This document shows positions 44,456 through 53,196 of a DNA stretch of 64,000 nt, piece after piece. Every line of letters begins with the position of its first letter. Position 1 is the first letter of the stretch. The DNA comes from Pseudoduganella namucuonensis (GTDB lineage Bacteria; Pseudomonadota; Gammaproteobacteria; Burkholderiales; Burkholderiaceae_D): positions 183,500 to 247,499 of the forward strand of contig NZ_FPBO01000008.1 of NCBI RefSeq assembly GCF_900116645.1. The letters are read 5' to 3'. The translations under genes were made by a program, and so were the position numbers. A model generated the notes under the pieces. That model saw only the letters and a list, made by a program, of their open reading frames with translations. It had not been told where the DNA came from and ran no database searches.

Positions 44456-45790
44456 ATGACTAGCGAGGCACCGCTCTACAAGAATCACGTAATGCTGTTG
44501 TCTCAGAATTTTTTCATCAAGGACAACCAGGCTGAGCTGCTTCTGTACGCGCACAAATACGACTTCGACATCCTCTTCTTCAACGAAATGCGGGACTTCG
44601 TCGCCGCCGTCCAGAACGACCAGGGCCACAGCCTGTTCGTCATCGACCTGGACGCCTTGCACAACATGCAGTCGGACCTGCTGGAAAGCCGCAAGACGCT
44701 GATGCTGGGCGAACTGCTGCAGCGCCTGCCCAGCGAGCAAAGCTACGTCTACCTGCAGACCGTGCGGCAGGGCGGCCGCTTCCTGTTGCAGCAGCGCCTG
44801 GTCGACAGCAACTGCCTGGCCTACGCGGAAAAACCGATCGCCAACGACGTGCTGGTCGACAAGCTGTTCAACCTGTTCGTGCAGCGCAAGCGGGGCGACC
44901 TGGTGCGCCTGATCTGCCTCGGCGAGGAAACGGGGCTGGACGAGGCGGCGCTGCTGGAGCGGCGCGTCGAACTCATCCGCCACGCCGACGCGCAGACGCT
45001 GCACCTGCGCGTGAAGGAACTGCAGCCCGACATCGTGCTCATCAGCGACACCGAATACGCGCGCACCGAGGCCATCGTGCGGGTGCTGAAGAAAAACATC
45101 GAAGCCGACCCGGTGCGCGAAATCACGCTGCTGCAGCGCCAGCCGGACGCGGCGCTGGCGCGGCGCGCGCTGGCCAGCGGCTTCGACGGCATCGTGCCGA
45201 TGGCCGACGCCGACCTGCTGACCGAACAGCTGGTCAACCGCGCCAACAAGATACGGGTCAACAAGGACTTGATCGGCAAGGACCGCGCGACCGGCCTGCT
45301 CAACAAGGTGGGCCTGCAGAAGAAGGCGCAGGAATTGATACGGCAGGCGGCGCGCGAGGAGCGCCCGCTGGCCTTCGGCGTGGTCGACATCGACAAGTTC
45401 AAGACCATCAACGACACCTGGGGCCATTACTTCGGCGATATCGTCATCAAGCGCCTGTCGCTGACGCTGGCGCCGCACATCGGCGAGCGCGATCTGCTCA
45501 GCCGCTTCGGCGGCGAGGAGTTCGTGGTGGTGTTCTGGGACTGCACGCTGGAGCAGGGCTGGCAAAGGCTGGACGCGATGCGCCAGTCCTTCTGCGCGAT
45601 CCCGTTCGAGGTCAAGCCGGGCGACCTGCGCCACTTTTCCTTCAGCGGCGGGGTGGCCGCCTATCCCGAGTACAAGAGCGAAAACGAGTTGTTCCTGCGC
45701 GCCGACGCCATGCTGTACGAGGCCAAGGAGGGCGGGCGCAACCAGATCCGCGTCGCCCCCGCAGCGCAGCGCCAGGGCGCGCACCGCTAG
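44456..45790 (+). CDS. Diguanylate cyclase with two degenerate receiver-like domains
   Basis: 444 residues, cytoplasmic. Two receiver-like folds come first: about 10-145, with LFVIDLDALHN and AYAEKPIAND, and about 150-270, with PDIVLISDTEYAR where Ser replaces the usual phosphorylated Asp. The GGDEF domain follows (about 280-435) with the substrate site DIDKFKTINDTWGH and the active motif SRFGGEEF. The inhibitory RxxD site is absent (GERD at that position), so product inhibition may be weak. It should make cyclic di-GMP in response to an unknown signal. The ribosome site is poor. Single-gene unit divergent from the SDR operon. Confidence 0.87.
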   Translation: MTSEAPLYKNHVMLLSQNFFIKDNQAELLLYAHKYDFDILFFNEMRDFVAAVQNDQGHSLFVIDLDALHNMQSDLLESRKTLMLGELLQRLPSEQSYVYLQTVRQGGRFLLQQRLVDSNCLAYAEKPIANDVLVDKLFNLFVQRKRGDLVRLICLGEETGLDEAALLERRVELIRHADAQTLHLRVKELQPDIVLISDTEYARTEAIVRVLKKNIEADPVREITLLQRQPDAALARRALASGFDGIVPMADADLLTEQLVNRANKIRVNKDLIGKDRATGLLNKVGLQKKAQELIRQAAREERPLAFGVVDIDKFKTINDTWGHYFGDIVIKRLSLTLAPHIGERDLLSRFGGEEFVVVFWDCTLEQGWQRLDAMRQSFCAIPFEVKPGDLRHFSFSGGVAAYPEYKSENELFLRADAMLYEAKEGGRNQIRVAPAAQRQGAHR

Positions 45791-45932
45791 GCCGCGCCCC
45801 GGCGGGCGGCGACCAACGCGGCAATGCGTGCTTTGTCACAAGCATGATGCAAGTGACGGTGCGCGGCCCCGGGGCTTGAGTTGCCGTGCGCCCACAAATT
45901 CGGAACGCGTGGCCCGACCGGCGGCGAAAAAG

Positions 45933-45965
45933 GTGTACTGTTTACACATGTGACATTCATGTCAC
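45933..45965. promoter_or_regulatory. Double palindrome upstream of the Bug receptor gene
   Basis: GTGTA-CTGTT-TACAC (45933-45947) is followed at once by GTGACAT-TC-ATGTCAC (45950-45965), two perfect inverted repeats ending 46 bases before the receptor ATG. They look like adjoining operators for a dimeric regulator; no candidate gene is adjacent. Confidence 0.5.
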
Positions 45966-46011
45966 GAAGTGGCGCCCATTGTTCGATCAATCAATTAAAG
46001 GAATGTGGAAT

Positions 46012-46989
46012 ATGCGATTACTCCCCGGTTCAGGCAAATCCGTCGCTTTCGCCGTCGCGGCATCGGTCTTTTCCCTTGGCGCCCTCGCACAGAGCTGGCC
46101 TAGCGGTACGGTGACGGCGGTGGTGCCGTGGCCGCCCGGAGGGCCGTCCGACATCGCGGCGCGGCCGCTGGCCAAGGGACTCACGGAGGCGCTGGGCCAG
46201 ACCTTCGTCATCGACAACCGCGCCGGCGGCGGCGGCAACATCGGCACCGCCGCGGTGGCCCGTTCCAAGCCGGACGGCCAGACGCTGCTGATCACGTCCA
46301 GCGCGCCGATCGTGATCAATCCCAGCCTCTACAAGAAAATGACCTTCGATCCGCTCAAGGACCTGGCGCCGGTGACCAACCTGCTGCGCGTGCCGCTGGT
46401 GCTGGTGGCGCACCCGTCGGTGCCGGCCAAGACCCTGAAGGAGCTGATCGCCCTCATACAGTCCAAGCAGGGCGGCTTCTCCTACGCCTCCTCGGGCAAC
46501 GGCACGCCGCAGCACTTGACCGGCGAATTGTTCGACAAGGTGATGAAACTGAACATGGCCCACGTGCCGTACAAGGGCTCGGCCCCGGCCATCACCGACC
46601 TGCTGGGCGGCCACATCCCCATCATGTTCGACAGCACCATCGCCATCATGCCGCACATTAAAACCGGCAAGGTGAAAGCCATCGCCGTCTCGGGCGCGCA
46701 GCGCTCGCCGTTGCTGCCGGATGTGCCGACCTTCGCCGAGGCCGGCGTGCCGGTCGAGTCCTACGCGTGGTACGGCCTGTTCGCGCCGGCCGGGACGCCG
46801 AAGGAGGTCGTCGCCAAGATCAACGCCGAGGCGCAGAAGGTCATGAAGCTGCCGGAGTACCAGAAGATCCGCGCCGAGACCGGTTCGGACTATGTGGGCG
46901 ACACGCCGGAAAACTTCACCAAGTTCGTCCACGCCGAAACGGCCAAGTGGTCGAAGGTGGTGAAGGATAGCGGCGCGACGGTGGACTAA
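46012..46989 (+). CDS. Bug-family periplasmic solute receptor (TctC-like)
   Basis: 325 residues with a signal peptide (VAFAVAASVFSLGALA). It belongs to the tripartite tricarboxylate transporter receptor family (Bug), which is much expanded in betaproteobacteria and binds carboxylates. Typical parts are VTAVVPWPPGGPSDIAARP, VIDNRAGGGGNIGTAAVARS, MAHVPYKGSAPAITDLLGG and VPTFAEAG. No TctA/TctB permease genes are nearby, so it is one of the many orphan Bug proteins. I start at 46012, eight bases after AAAGGA; the ATG at 46003 would overlap that site. Upstream palindromes suggest dedicated regulation. Confidence 0.9.
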   Translation: MRLLPGSGKSVAFAVAASVFSLGALAQSWPSGTVTAVVPWPPGGPSDIAARPLAKGLTEALGQTFVIDNRAGGGGNIGTAAVARSKPDGQTLLITSSAPIVINPSLYKKMTFDPLKDLAPVTNLLRVPLVLVAHPSVPAKTLKELIALIQSKQGGFSYASSGNGTPQHLTGELFDKVMKLNMAHVPYKGSAPAITDLLGGHIPIMFDSTIAIMPHIKTGKVKAIAVSGAQRSPLLPDVPTFAEAGVPVESYAWYGLFAPAGTPKEVVAKINAEAQKVMKLPEYQKIRAETGSDYVGDTPENFTKFVHAETAKWSKVVKDSGATVD

Positions 46990-47054
46990 GGCGGAACGCG
47001 CTTCGCCGACTTTTGAGGTAAATTCGGGGGCAACGTCAATTCAGGAGTCCCCGA

Positions 47055-47714
47055 ATGCCGCTCGCGCTTTACGGTCATCCCTTCTCCTCGTACACGCAGA
47101 AAGTGCTGATCGCCCTGTACGAGAACGCCGTCCCCTTCGAGTTCCGCTCGATCGGGCCGGATACCCCGCAACACACGGCCGACTGGCTGCAACGCTGGCC
47201 GTTGCGCAAGTTCCCGCTGCTGGTGGACGGCGGGCGCAATGTCGCCGAGACCAGCATCATCATCGAGTACCTGCAGCTCGCCCATCCGGGCCCGGTGCGG
47301 CTGCTGCCCGAGGAGCCGATGGCCGCGCTGGAGGTCCGCTTCCTGGACCGCTACTTCGACCTGCACGTGATGAGCCCGATGCAGCACGCGGTGGGCGGCG
47401 CGCTCACGGGGGATCCGGTGAAGCGCCGGGAGGCGCTGGCCTTCGCCCAGGAAAAGCTGGAACTCGCCTACGCCTGGCTGGAAGGGGAGCTGGCCGGCAG
47501 GACCTGGGCCACCGGCGCCGACTTCACTTTGGCGGACTGCGCCGCCGCGCCCTCGCTGTTCTACGCGGACTGGACGCACCCGATTTCCGCAGCCTTCCCC
47601 GTGCTGCGCGCCTACCGCGCGCGCCTGCTCGCCCGTCCGTCCATCGCCAGGGCGGTGGACGAGGCGCGCCCCTTCAGGCCCCTGTTCCCCCTGGGCGCTC
47701 CCGACCGGGATTGA
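47055..47714 (+). CDS. Glutathione S-transferase family protein
   Basis: 219 residues. The N-terminal thioredoxin-like domain (about 1-80) begins LALYGHPFSSYTQKVLIALYE, where the Ser/Thr after HPFSS would activate glutathione, and includes RKFPLLVDGG with the cis-Pro and ETSIIIEYL that holds the gamma-glutamyl group. The helical C-terminal half has WATGADFTLADCAAAPSLFY, the N-capping-box region of GSTs. Substrate unknown. AGGAG lies eight bases before the ATG. It is not obviously linked to the pectate lyase downstream, from which it is separated by a regulatory gap of 214 bases. Confidence 0.9.
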   Translation: MPLALYGHPFSSYTQKVLIALYENAVPFEFRSIGPDTPQHTADWLQRWPLRKFPLLVDGGRNVAETSIIIEYLQLAHPGPVRLLPEEPMAALEVRFLDRYFDLHVMSPMQHAVGGALTGDPVKRREALAFAQEKLELAYAWLEGELAGRTWATGADFTLADCAAAPSLFYADWTHPISAAFPVLRAYRARLLARPSIARAVDEARPFRPLFPLGAPDRD

Positions 47715-47863
47715 CGCGTCCCCGCGCCGGGCGCCGCCTCCCGCGGGCGGCCGCCCCGCGCCCGTCCCCGCCCCGAACAGGGCATTCGTCAGATTCGCAC
47801 CGCGCCTTGTTGGTTTTCGCAGTTGAATTCATGGCAACACTCATCCACACTGGATCGCTGGAA

Positions 47864-47876
47864 TTGGCCTGACCAA
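47864..47876. promoter_or_regulatory. Operator-like palindrome upstream of pectate lyase
   Basis: TTGGCCTGACCAA lies 53 bases before the pectate lyase ATG. It is identical over 13 bases to the box at 26159-26171 upstream of the pectin-operon TonB receptor, which argues for a common regulator of both loci. Confidence 0.65.
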
Positions 47877-47928
47877 AATTCGGTGCCAACGACAGGTACA
47901 ACCGATACCAATAACTTGGAGATGACGT

Positions 47929-49464
47929 ATGACCATACTGAAAATGCGGATAAGCAGGGCCCTATGCGCGGGCGTGGCGATGCTGGCCAGCGCCGGCGCC
48001 AACGCGCAGATTTCCTCGCTCGGCGCGACCGGCTGGGCCGCCACCGGCACCAACAACCTGGGCGGCACGGGCACCACGGGCGGCCACGGCGCCACGGCGG
48101 CCAAGACCTACACCGTCAGCACCCGCGCCGGGCTGATCCAGGCCTTGTACGGCAACACCGCCACCATCAAGACCGACGGCACCTTCAGCGGCACGCTCGA
48201 CAACAGCAAGAAGATCATCTACATCTCCGGCACCATCAGCCTGAGCCAGAACGCGGCCGGCACCGAGCTGACGGCCAACAACTACGTGACCTACGCCAAC
48301 GCGGCCAGCAGCACCTGCGCCGGTTACGGCTACACCACCTTCACCCAGATCTGGAACGCCTACCTGGCCGCCTACAAGCCGCCGTACGCGAACGTTCCGC
48401 CGTCGAGCGATCCGGTGGAGGCGGCGCGCGCCTGCGCCAGCAACCAGATGAAGAAAACCGTCGTGCTGAACGTGCCGTCCAACACCTCCATCATCGGCAA
48501 CGGCGCGACCGCCAAGATCATCCACGGCACCCTCATGCTCAACGGCGCGAGCTCCAGCGCGCCGGTCGACAACATCGTGATCCGCAACGTCGCCTTCGAG
48601 GACGCGTTCGACTTCTTCACCGCCTGGGACCCGACCGATTCGGGCGGACGCTGGAATTCGAACTACGACACCGTGTCGATCCAGCACGCGACCCATGTGT
48701 GGATCGACCACTGCACCTTCTCCGACGGCGCGCGCACCGACGACCAGTTCCCGTCCGTGTGGGCCGCGCCGTATGACGGCGAGCTGTATCACGTGCAGCA
48801 CCACGACGGCCTGCTCGACATCACCAAGTCGGCCAACCTGGTCACCGTGTCGTACAACCACCTGCACGACCACGACAAGGCCATGCTGATGGGCGGCACC
48901 GACAGCGCCAGCCTGACGGCGGAAAACCCGGGCGTGCTGAAGACGACCTTCCACCACAACTACTTCCAGAACCTGGTGCAGCGCAAGCCGCGCGTGCGCT
49001 ACGGCATGGTCCACTTCTACAACAACTACTTCTCCGGCAGCAACACCGCCACGCTCTACAACTGGATGGTGGGGCTCACGTCCGGCCAGGGCTCGAAACT
49101 GTATGTGGAGAACAATGTCTTCGCCATCAGCGGCGGCGCGTCGGCCAGCGACACCATCGGCGCGTCGGTCAGTTCCGGCAGCGCGCTGACCAATTGCGCC
49201 GCCCTGTCCGGCATGAGCACGGCCCGCTGCAAGCCGTATATTTTCGATAGCGGCAACCTGCTCAACGGCGCGTCCGTGAACCTCAGCGCGACCGCCAACG
49301 GCGCCAATTCGCTGGTGAACGTCACCTCCACCCCCTGGTCGTCGGCCGCCAATCCCGCCGCCACGCCGTCGGCCACGCCGGCCAGCTACTACAGCTACGC
49401 GGTGGAGGCCACCACCAACCTGGCCACCACCGTGCCGGCCGCCGCCGGCGTCGGCAAGCTGTAG
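47929..49464 (+). CDS. Pectate lyase (PL1), secreted
   Basis: 511 residues with a signal peptide (ISRALCAGVAMLASAGANA). PL1 enzymes cut polygalacturonate by calcium-dependent beta-elimination. The beta-helix core carries the signature HVWIDHCTFSDG (about 258) and LLDITKSANLVTVSYNHL (about 300), with HHNYFQNLVQRKPRVRYG near 350 supplying the catalytic Arg. KKTVVLNVPSNTSIIGNG opens the helix. The Ser/Ala-rich tail ends without a recognised binding module. Products would carry the unsaturated uronic acid that the GH105 enzyme at 20.3 kb removes. GGAG precedes the ATG. The shared operator suggests co-regulation with the 18-28 kb pectin locus. Confidence 0.93.
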   Translation: MTILKMRISRALCAGVAMLASAGANAQISSLGATGWAATGTNNLGGTGTTGGHGATAAKTYTVSTRAGLIQALYGNTATIKTDGTFSGTLDNSKKIIYISGTISLSQNAAGTELTANNYVTYANAASSTCAGYGYTTFTQIWNAYLAAYKPPYANVPPSSDPVEAARACASNQMKKTVVLNVPSNTSIIGNGATAKIIHGTLMLNGASSSAPVDNIVIRNVAFEDAFDFFTAWDPTDSGGRWNSNYDTVSIQHATHVWIDHCTFSDGARTDDQFPSVWAAPYDGELYHVQHHDGLLDITKSANLVTVSYNHLHDHDKAMLMGGTDSASLTAENPGVLKTTFHHNYFQNLVQRKPRVRYGMVHFYNNYFSGSNTATLYNWMVGLTSGQGSKLYVENNVFAISGGASASDTIGASVSSGSALTNCAALSGMSTARCKPYIFDSGNLLNGASVNLSATANGANSLVNVTSTPWSSAANPAATPSATPASYYSYAVEATTNLATTVPAAAGVGKL

Positions 49465-49487
49465 CCGCGTGGTGTCCGAAGGGGCTC

Positions 49488-50504
49488 TCAGTAGACCGAA
49501 CCGCCCGGCTGGCTGGAGGTGAGCACGCCGTTGACGGCGGAGATGTTGTAGTCGACGGTGCCGCCCTGGTAGCTGGCCCAGTTGCGCATGTCGAAGCTGG
49601 CGCCGCCGGACAGCCTTTGCGTGCCGATGTTGCGGTAGGTGAGCGGCGTCTTGGGCTTGCAGACCTCGGGCAGGCCCACCGTGCGCAGGAAGTAAGCCGA
49701 GCCGGCGCCCACGCGCGTGGCATTGCCGCCCTCGACCAGCAGCGCGGTCTCGACGTCCACGCCCACGCCGTGCACGCCGCCGGCCCAGCCGTCTTTGACG
49801 ATGCGTGCCATGAACGCCACCAGGCGGCCCATGCGGTCGCGCGTGTCCATGTGCGAATCGGCGACCAGGCCGCCCATGTCGGGCAGGGCCAGGAAATCGC
49901 GCTCCAGCGTCATCGCCTTGTCGTAGGGATTGGCCAGCGCCGCCGACGACGTGATCGAGCCGTTCAGGGCGGAGAACATGAACCTGCTCATCGCCGACAG
50001 GCCGGCGCTGGTGCCGCCGATGGGGATGTTCCTGCCGGCCAGCGCCTCGATCGCCGTTTCCAGCGGCGTGCCCTTCCAGAACTTCACGTAGTCGCTCTGG
50101 TCGCCGCCGGCGATGAACAGCGCCTCCGCGCCCTGTATGCGCCCGATCACGAACGGATCGCTGGCGGCCTCGCGGCTGGCGATGGTGATGGTCTCCACCG
50201 AGGCCACGCCGCCCATCGCGTACACATAGGGATTGTAGGCGTCCGTGCCGCGCGAGCGGATGACGACGAAATTGCCGCCGCCGGACTTCCGTATCATCCA
50301 CTTGAAGGCGTCGTCCACGTCCGGCCCGCCGCCCATCAACACCAGCGTGGGCAGGGGCGGCGCCGGCAGCGTGACGTTGGCGGGATCGCCGACCACGGCG
50401 TAATCATAGGGTTTGCCCGCAGCCGCGAGGCCGGGCGCGAGCAGCAACGCCGCGAGCCAAAGGGACAGGACCGGCAACAAACCGCGTGGGGTGTATGTGC
50501 GCAT
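49488..50504 (-). CDS. Cyanophycinase-like S51 peptidase
   Basis: 338 residues with a signal peptide (SLWLAALLLAPGLAAAG). It fits the S51 / class I glutamine amidotransferase-like fold. The nucleophile elbow is PIGGTSAGLSAMS (Ser near residue 167), preceded by LVLMGGGPDVDDAFKWM and ALFIAGGDQSDYVKFW, all as in cyanophycinases, which cut aspartyl-arginine from cyanophycin. Many proteins of this group in non-cyanobacteria have other or unknown substrates. Export to the periplasm suggests use of external polymer. The C-terminal 70 residues are extra compared with the minimal fold. Convergent with the pectate lyase gene, 23 bases apart. Confidence 0.82.
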   Translation of the reverse strand: MRTYTPRGLLPVLSLWLAALLLAPGLAAAGKPYDYAVVGDPANVTLPAPPLPTLVLMGGGPDVDDAFKWMIRKSGGGNFVVIRSRGTDAYNPYVYAMGGVASVETITIASREAASDPFVIGRIQGAEALFIAGGDQSDYVKFWKGTPLETAIEALAGRNIPIGGTSAGLSAMSRFMFSALNGSITSSAALANPYDKAMTLERDFLALPDMGGLVADSHMDTRDRMGRLVAFMARIVKDGWAGGVHGVGVDVETALLVEGGNATRVGAGSAYFLRTVGLPEVCKPKTPLTYRNIGTQRLSGGASFDMRNWASYQGGTVDYNISAVNGVLTSSQPGGSVY

Positions 50505-50595
50505 ATCAGGCTCCGGCGATGGGTGTGGAAGCCGATTGTACGCCTGTCGGCCGCCGCCCCGTGTTCACCCGCCCGGGATGGGGTATGCTAGGAAA

Positions 50596-51420
50596 ATGCC
50601 GCCTCCAAACACGCACACCATTCCCCGTTTCTGGCGGGATGCCAGCCTGCCCTTCATCGAGGCGCGGGCCATCGACGATGGACGCAAGGTCGGCTACGCC
50701 AACCACTCGCACGAGACCTTTTCCATCGGCGTGATCCGCAGCGGCCGCACCGACTACATCAACCAGGCCTCGCGCCAGCGCGTCGGTCCCAACACCGTCG
50801 TCATGATGAATCCGGGCGACGTCCACGCCTGCAACCCCATCGCCGACGAACCCTGGTCGTACCGCATGCTCTATGTCGACCGCTCCTGGCTGGGCGGCTT
50901 GCAGCATGAATGGGGATTCAGCGCGAATCAGGACTTCCGCTGCTTCGCCGCCACCATGAGCACCGCGCCCGCGCTGTACGCGGGCTTCAACCGCTTTTAC
51001 GAAGTGCTGATGGACGGCGCGGCCGACCAGCTGCTGCGGCAATGCGCGGCGGTGGCGTTTTTCGAACAGGTGCAATCCAGCCTCGATCCGGCCGCCCTCG
51101 TCGAGCGCGAGGCGAACCGCAAGCTCGAACGCGCGGCCGAATTCATCAGCGACAACTGCACCGGCGCGTTGAAGCTGGAGGACATCTGCGCCGCGGCCGA
51201 TTTGTCGCCGTCCTATCTGATCCGCGCCTTCAAGACGCGCTACGGCATGACGCCGCACGCCTACCTGCTGAACCGCCGCATACAGCTCGCGCGCGGCCTG
51301 CTCAAGGGCGGCGCGGCGATCGCCGATGTCGCGCTCGACACCGGCTTTTCCGACCAGGCGCATTTCCAGCGCATCTTCAAGCAATTCCTCGCGGCGACGC
51401 CGGGGCAGTATCGCCGCTGA
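50596..51420 (+). CDS. AraC family transcriptional regulator
   Basis: 274 residues. A cupin-type sensing domain (about 10-150) with HSHETFSIGVIRSGRTDY and VMMNPGDVHACNPIA is followed by the AraC-type DNA-binding domain: LKLEDICAAADLSPSYLIRAF and ADVALDTGFSDQAHFQRIFK, ending ATPGQYRR. This layout is typical of regulators that control a neighbouring LysE/RhtB exporter, and a LysE gene is indeed convergent and overlaps its 3' end by 44 bases. I start at 50596 with AGGA just upstream; 50578 is an alternative. Effector unknown, probably an amino acid. Confidence 0.88.
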   Translation: MPPPNTHTIPRFWRDASLPFIEARAIDDGRKVGYANHSHETFSIGVIRSGRTDYINQASRQRVGPNTVVMMNPGDVHACNPIADEPWSYRMLYVDRSWLGGLQHEWGFSANQDFRCFAATMSTAPALYAGFNRFYEVLMDGAADQLLRQCAAVAFFEQVQSSLDPAALVEREANRKLERAAEFISDNCTGALKLEDICAAADLSPSYLIRAFKTRYGMTPHAYLLNRRIQLARGLLKGGAAIADVALDTGFSDQAHFQRIFKQFLAATPGQYRR

Positions 51421-52000
51421 ACAGCAGGTAGACGGCGCTGGCGGCGAGCAGGAAGGCCATCGTGCGGTTGAGTCGCCGCATGCGTGACGGGTCGCCCAGG
51501 CGGCCGCGCAGAAAGGTGCCGGCGTACGCCCAGCAGGCGATCGACAGGTAGCAGATCGCGAAATACAGCACCGCGAATTGCCACACCCGCAGCGCGTCGC
51601 CGTTGGCGGCGAACGCGCCCATGCCGGCCACCGACGCCACCCACGCTTTCGGATTGAGCCATTGCATGGCGGCGCCGACCAGCAGGGAAGGGCCCTTGCC
51701 GTGCGCGTCGGGATGGAGCGAGCCGTCGTCGCGCGCCAGCTTCCACGCCATCCACAGCAAAAAGGCCACGCCGGCCAGTTGTATCGCCCGCGTCAAGGCC
51801 GGCGCGCGCGCCAGCAGTTCGTGCAGGCCGAGGCCGGTCAACAGCAGCAACACGGTGAAGCCGACCGTGGCGCCGGTCACATGCCGCATGCTGGCGCGAA
51901 AGCCGTGCCTGGCGCCGATGCCGAGGGCGACGATGTTGACGGGGCCGGGGGAAATCGATGAAGCCAGGGCGAAGGCCGCCATGGAAATCAGGATGCTCAT
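51377..52000 (-). CDS. LysE/RhtB family amino-acid exporter
   Basis: 207 residues with five or six membrane segments. The LysE family block SSISPGPVNIVALGIGARHG lies near residue 13, and MQWLNPKAWVASVAGMGAF near 115 is the second conserved region. It should export amino acids or analogues through the inner membrane. GGAGA lies upstream of the ATG at 52000; the longer upstream frame has no support. The 3' end overlaps the convergent AraC regulator gene, which often goes with this family. Confidence 0.9.
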   Translation of the reverse strand: MSILISMAAFALASSISPGPVNIVALGIGARHGFRASMRHVTGATVGFTVLLLLTGLGLHELLARAPALTRAIQLAGVAFLLWMAWKLARDDGSLHPDAHGKGPSLLVGAAMQWLNPKAWVASVAGMGAFAANGDALRVWQFAVLYFAICYLSIACWAYAGTFLRGRLGDPSRMRRLNRTMAFLLAASAVYLLFSGDTAPASPRGIA

Positions 52001-52070
52001 AGATAGGGGTCTCCGATAAGAGTGACGATACCGGAGTGGACGATACGCGGGGCGGGAGCCGCCGTATTGA

Positions 52071-52110
52071 AGAAAATGCCCCCGGGGCGGGGCCGAATGC
52101 CGGCCCCGGG
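52071..52110 (-). terminator. Probable terminator at the end of the sulfur-type operon
   Basis: On the minus strand CGGGGCCG and CGGCCCCG (52088-52108) form an eight-base-pair stem, extended by flanking G/C pairs, and TTTTCTT follows shortly after. It lies 20-57 bases past the YeiH-like stop. Confidence 0.5.
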
Positions 52111-52127
52111 CAGGCATGCGCTTTGGA

Positions 52128-53192
52128 TCAGAGCGCGAACTTGATGGCCGCCAGCACCAGCAACGCGATCCACACGGTTTCGGCGGCCAGCATCAGCACC
52201 GGCCGCCAACCCAGCGAGGCGAGCGCCTGGAACGATGTTTTCACGCCCAGCGTGGCGATGGCGATCACCAGGCAGGCGCGCGAGGCGCTGTTCATGGCGC
52301 TGGCCGCGGCGGCCGGGACCAGGTGCAGGCTGTTGGCCAGCATCAGGCACAGGAAGCCGGCCAGGAACAGCGGCATCAGGGGCGGCCGCTTGGCGCTGTC
52401 CGTGCCGGCCGTGTCGCCGGAGCGCCGGTACAGCGCCGAGGCGACCACGATCACCGGCAGCAGGCAGGCCACGCGGGTCAGCTTGACCACCGTGGCCACA
52501 TCGCCCGTGTGGCTGGACATCAGGTAGCCCGCCCCCACCACTTGGGCGACGTCGTGGATGGCGCCGCCGATGAAGATGCCGGCCTGGGTGGCGTCGAGCC
52601 CCGCCCACGCGGCCAGCAATGGATAAGCGATCATCGCCAGCGTCGACATCGACGTGACCCCGACCACCGTCAGCAGGGTGAAGTGCTCGTTTTCCCTGGT
52701 GCGCGGCAGCAGCGCCGATATCGCCAGCGCCGCCGAGGCGCCGCAGATGCCCACCGCGCCGCCCGACAGCAAGCCTTCCGCGCTGGGCCGGCCGAACAGC
52801 GCGGCCAGGGCGACGCCGAACAAAATGGTCGACACGACGGCGCCGGCAACGATCAGCAGCGGCCCCGCGCCCAGCGACGAGACTTGCTCCAGGGTGATGC
52901 GCGCGCCCAGCATCGCGATGCCGATGCGCAGCAGGGTCTTGCTGCAGAATTCAATGCCGGGCAGGCAGACCGGGTCGTGCGCCAGGAAATGGAAGGCCAG
53001 GCCGAAGAACAGCGCGTACAGCAGCAGCGGGCCGCCGTACGCGGTGGCGACGAAGCTGGCGGCCAGCGCGATGACGACGCCGATCGCCAGCCCCGGCCAG
53101 ATGCGCCTGAGCGACCCCGGGCTGCAACCGGCCAGCAGCACGCCGGCGCCGCTGCCGCGCCACGCGGCCGCGAGATAGGTGGGCTTCGCCAT
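52128..53192 (-). CDS. YeiH-family putative sulfate exporter
   Basis: 354 residues with about ten membrane segments. It matches the YeiH/UPF0324 family (conserved hypothetical protein 698), described as putative sulfate exporters: LRIGIAMLGARITLEQVSSL, GGAVGICGASAALAISALLP and IFIGGAIHDVAQVVGAGYLM are the usual blocks. It is the last gene of the twelve-gene minus-strand cluster, starting four bases after the ferredoxin reductase stop. In this setting it could remove sulfate or a similar anion made by the cluster. The family's transport activity rests on few experiments, so the substrate is an inference. Confidence 0.82.
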   Translation of the reverse strand: MAKPTYLAAAWRGSGAGVLLAGCSPGSLRRIWPGLAIGVVIALAASFVATAYGGPLLLYALFFGLAFHFLAHDPVCLPGIEFCSKTLLRIGIAMLGARITLEQVSSLGAGPLLIVAGAVVSTILFGVALAALFGRPSAEGLLSGGAVGICGASAALAISALLPRTRENEHFTLLTVVGVTSMSTLAMIAYPLLAAWAGLDATQAGIFIGGAIHDVAQVVGAGYLMSSHTGDVATVVKLTRVACLLPVIVVASALYRRSGDTAGTDSAKRPPLMPLFLAGFLCLMLANSLHLVPAAAASAMNSASRACLVIAIATLGVKTSFQALASLGWRPVLMLAAETVWIALLVLAAIKFAL

Positions 53193-53196
53193 GGCG

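Noticed and set aside
46012..46989. Possible link of the Bug receptor with the 52-62 kb importer
   Set aside because: Bug proteins work with TctAB-type permeases, not ABC systems, and the gene is 6 kb away with other genes between.
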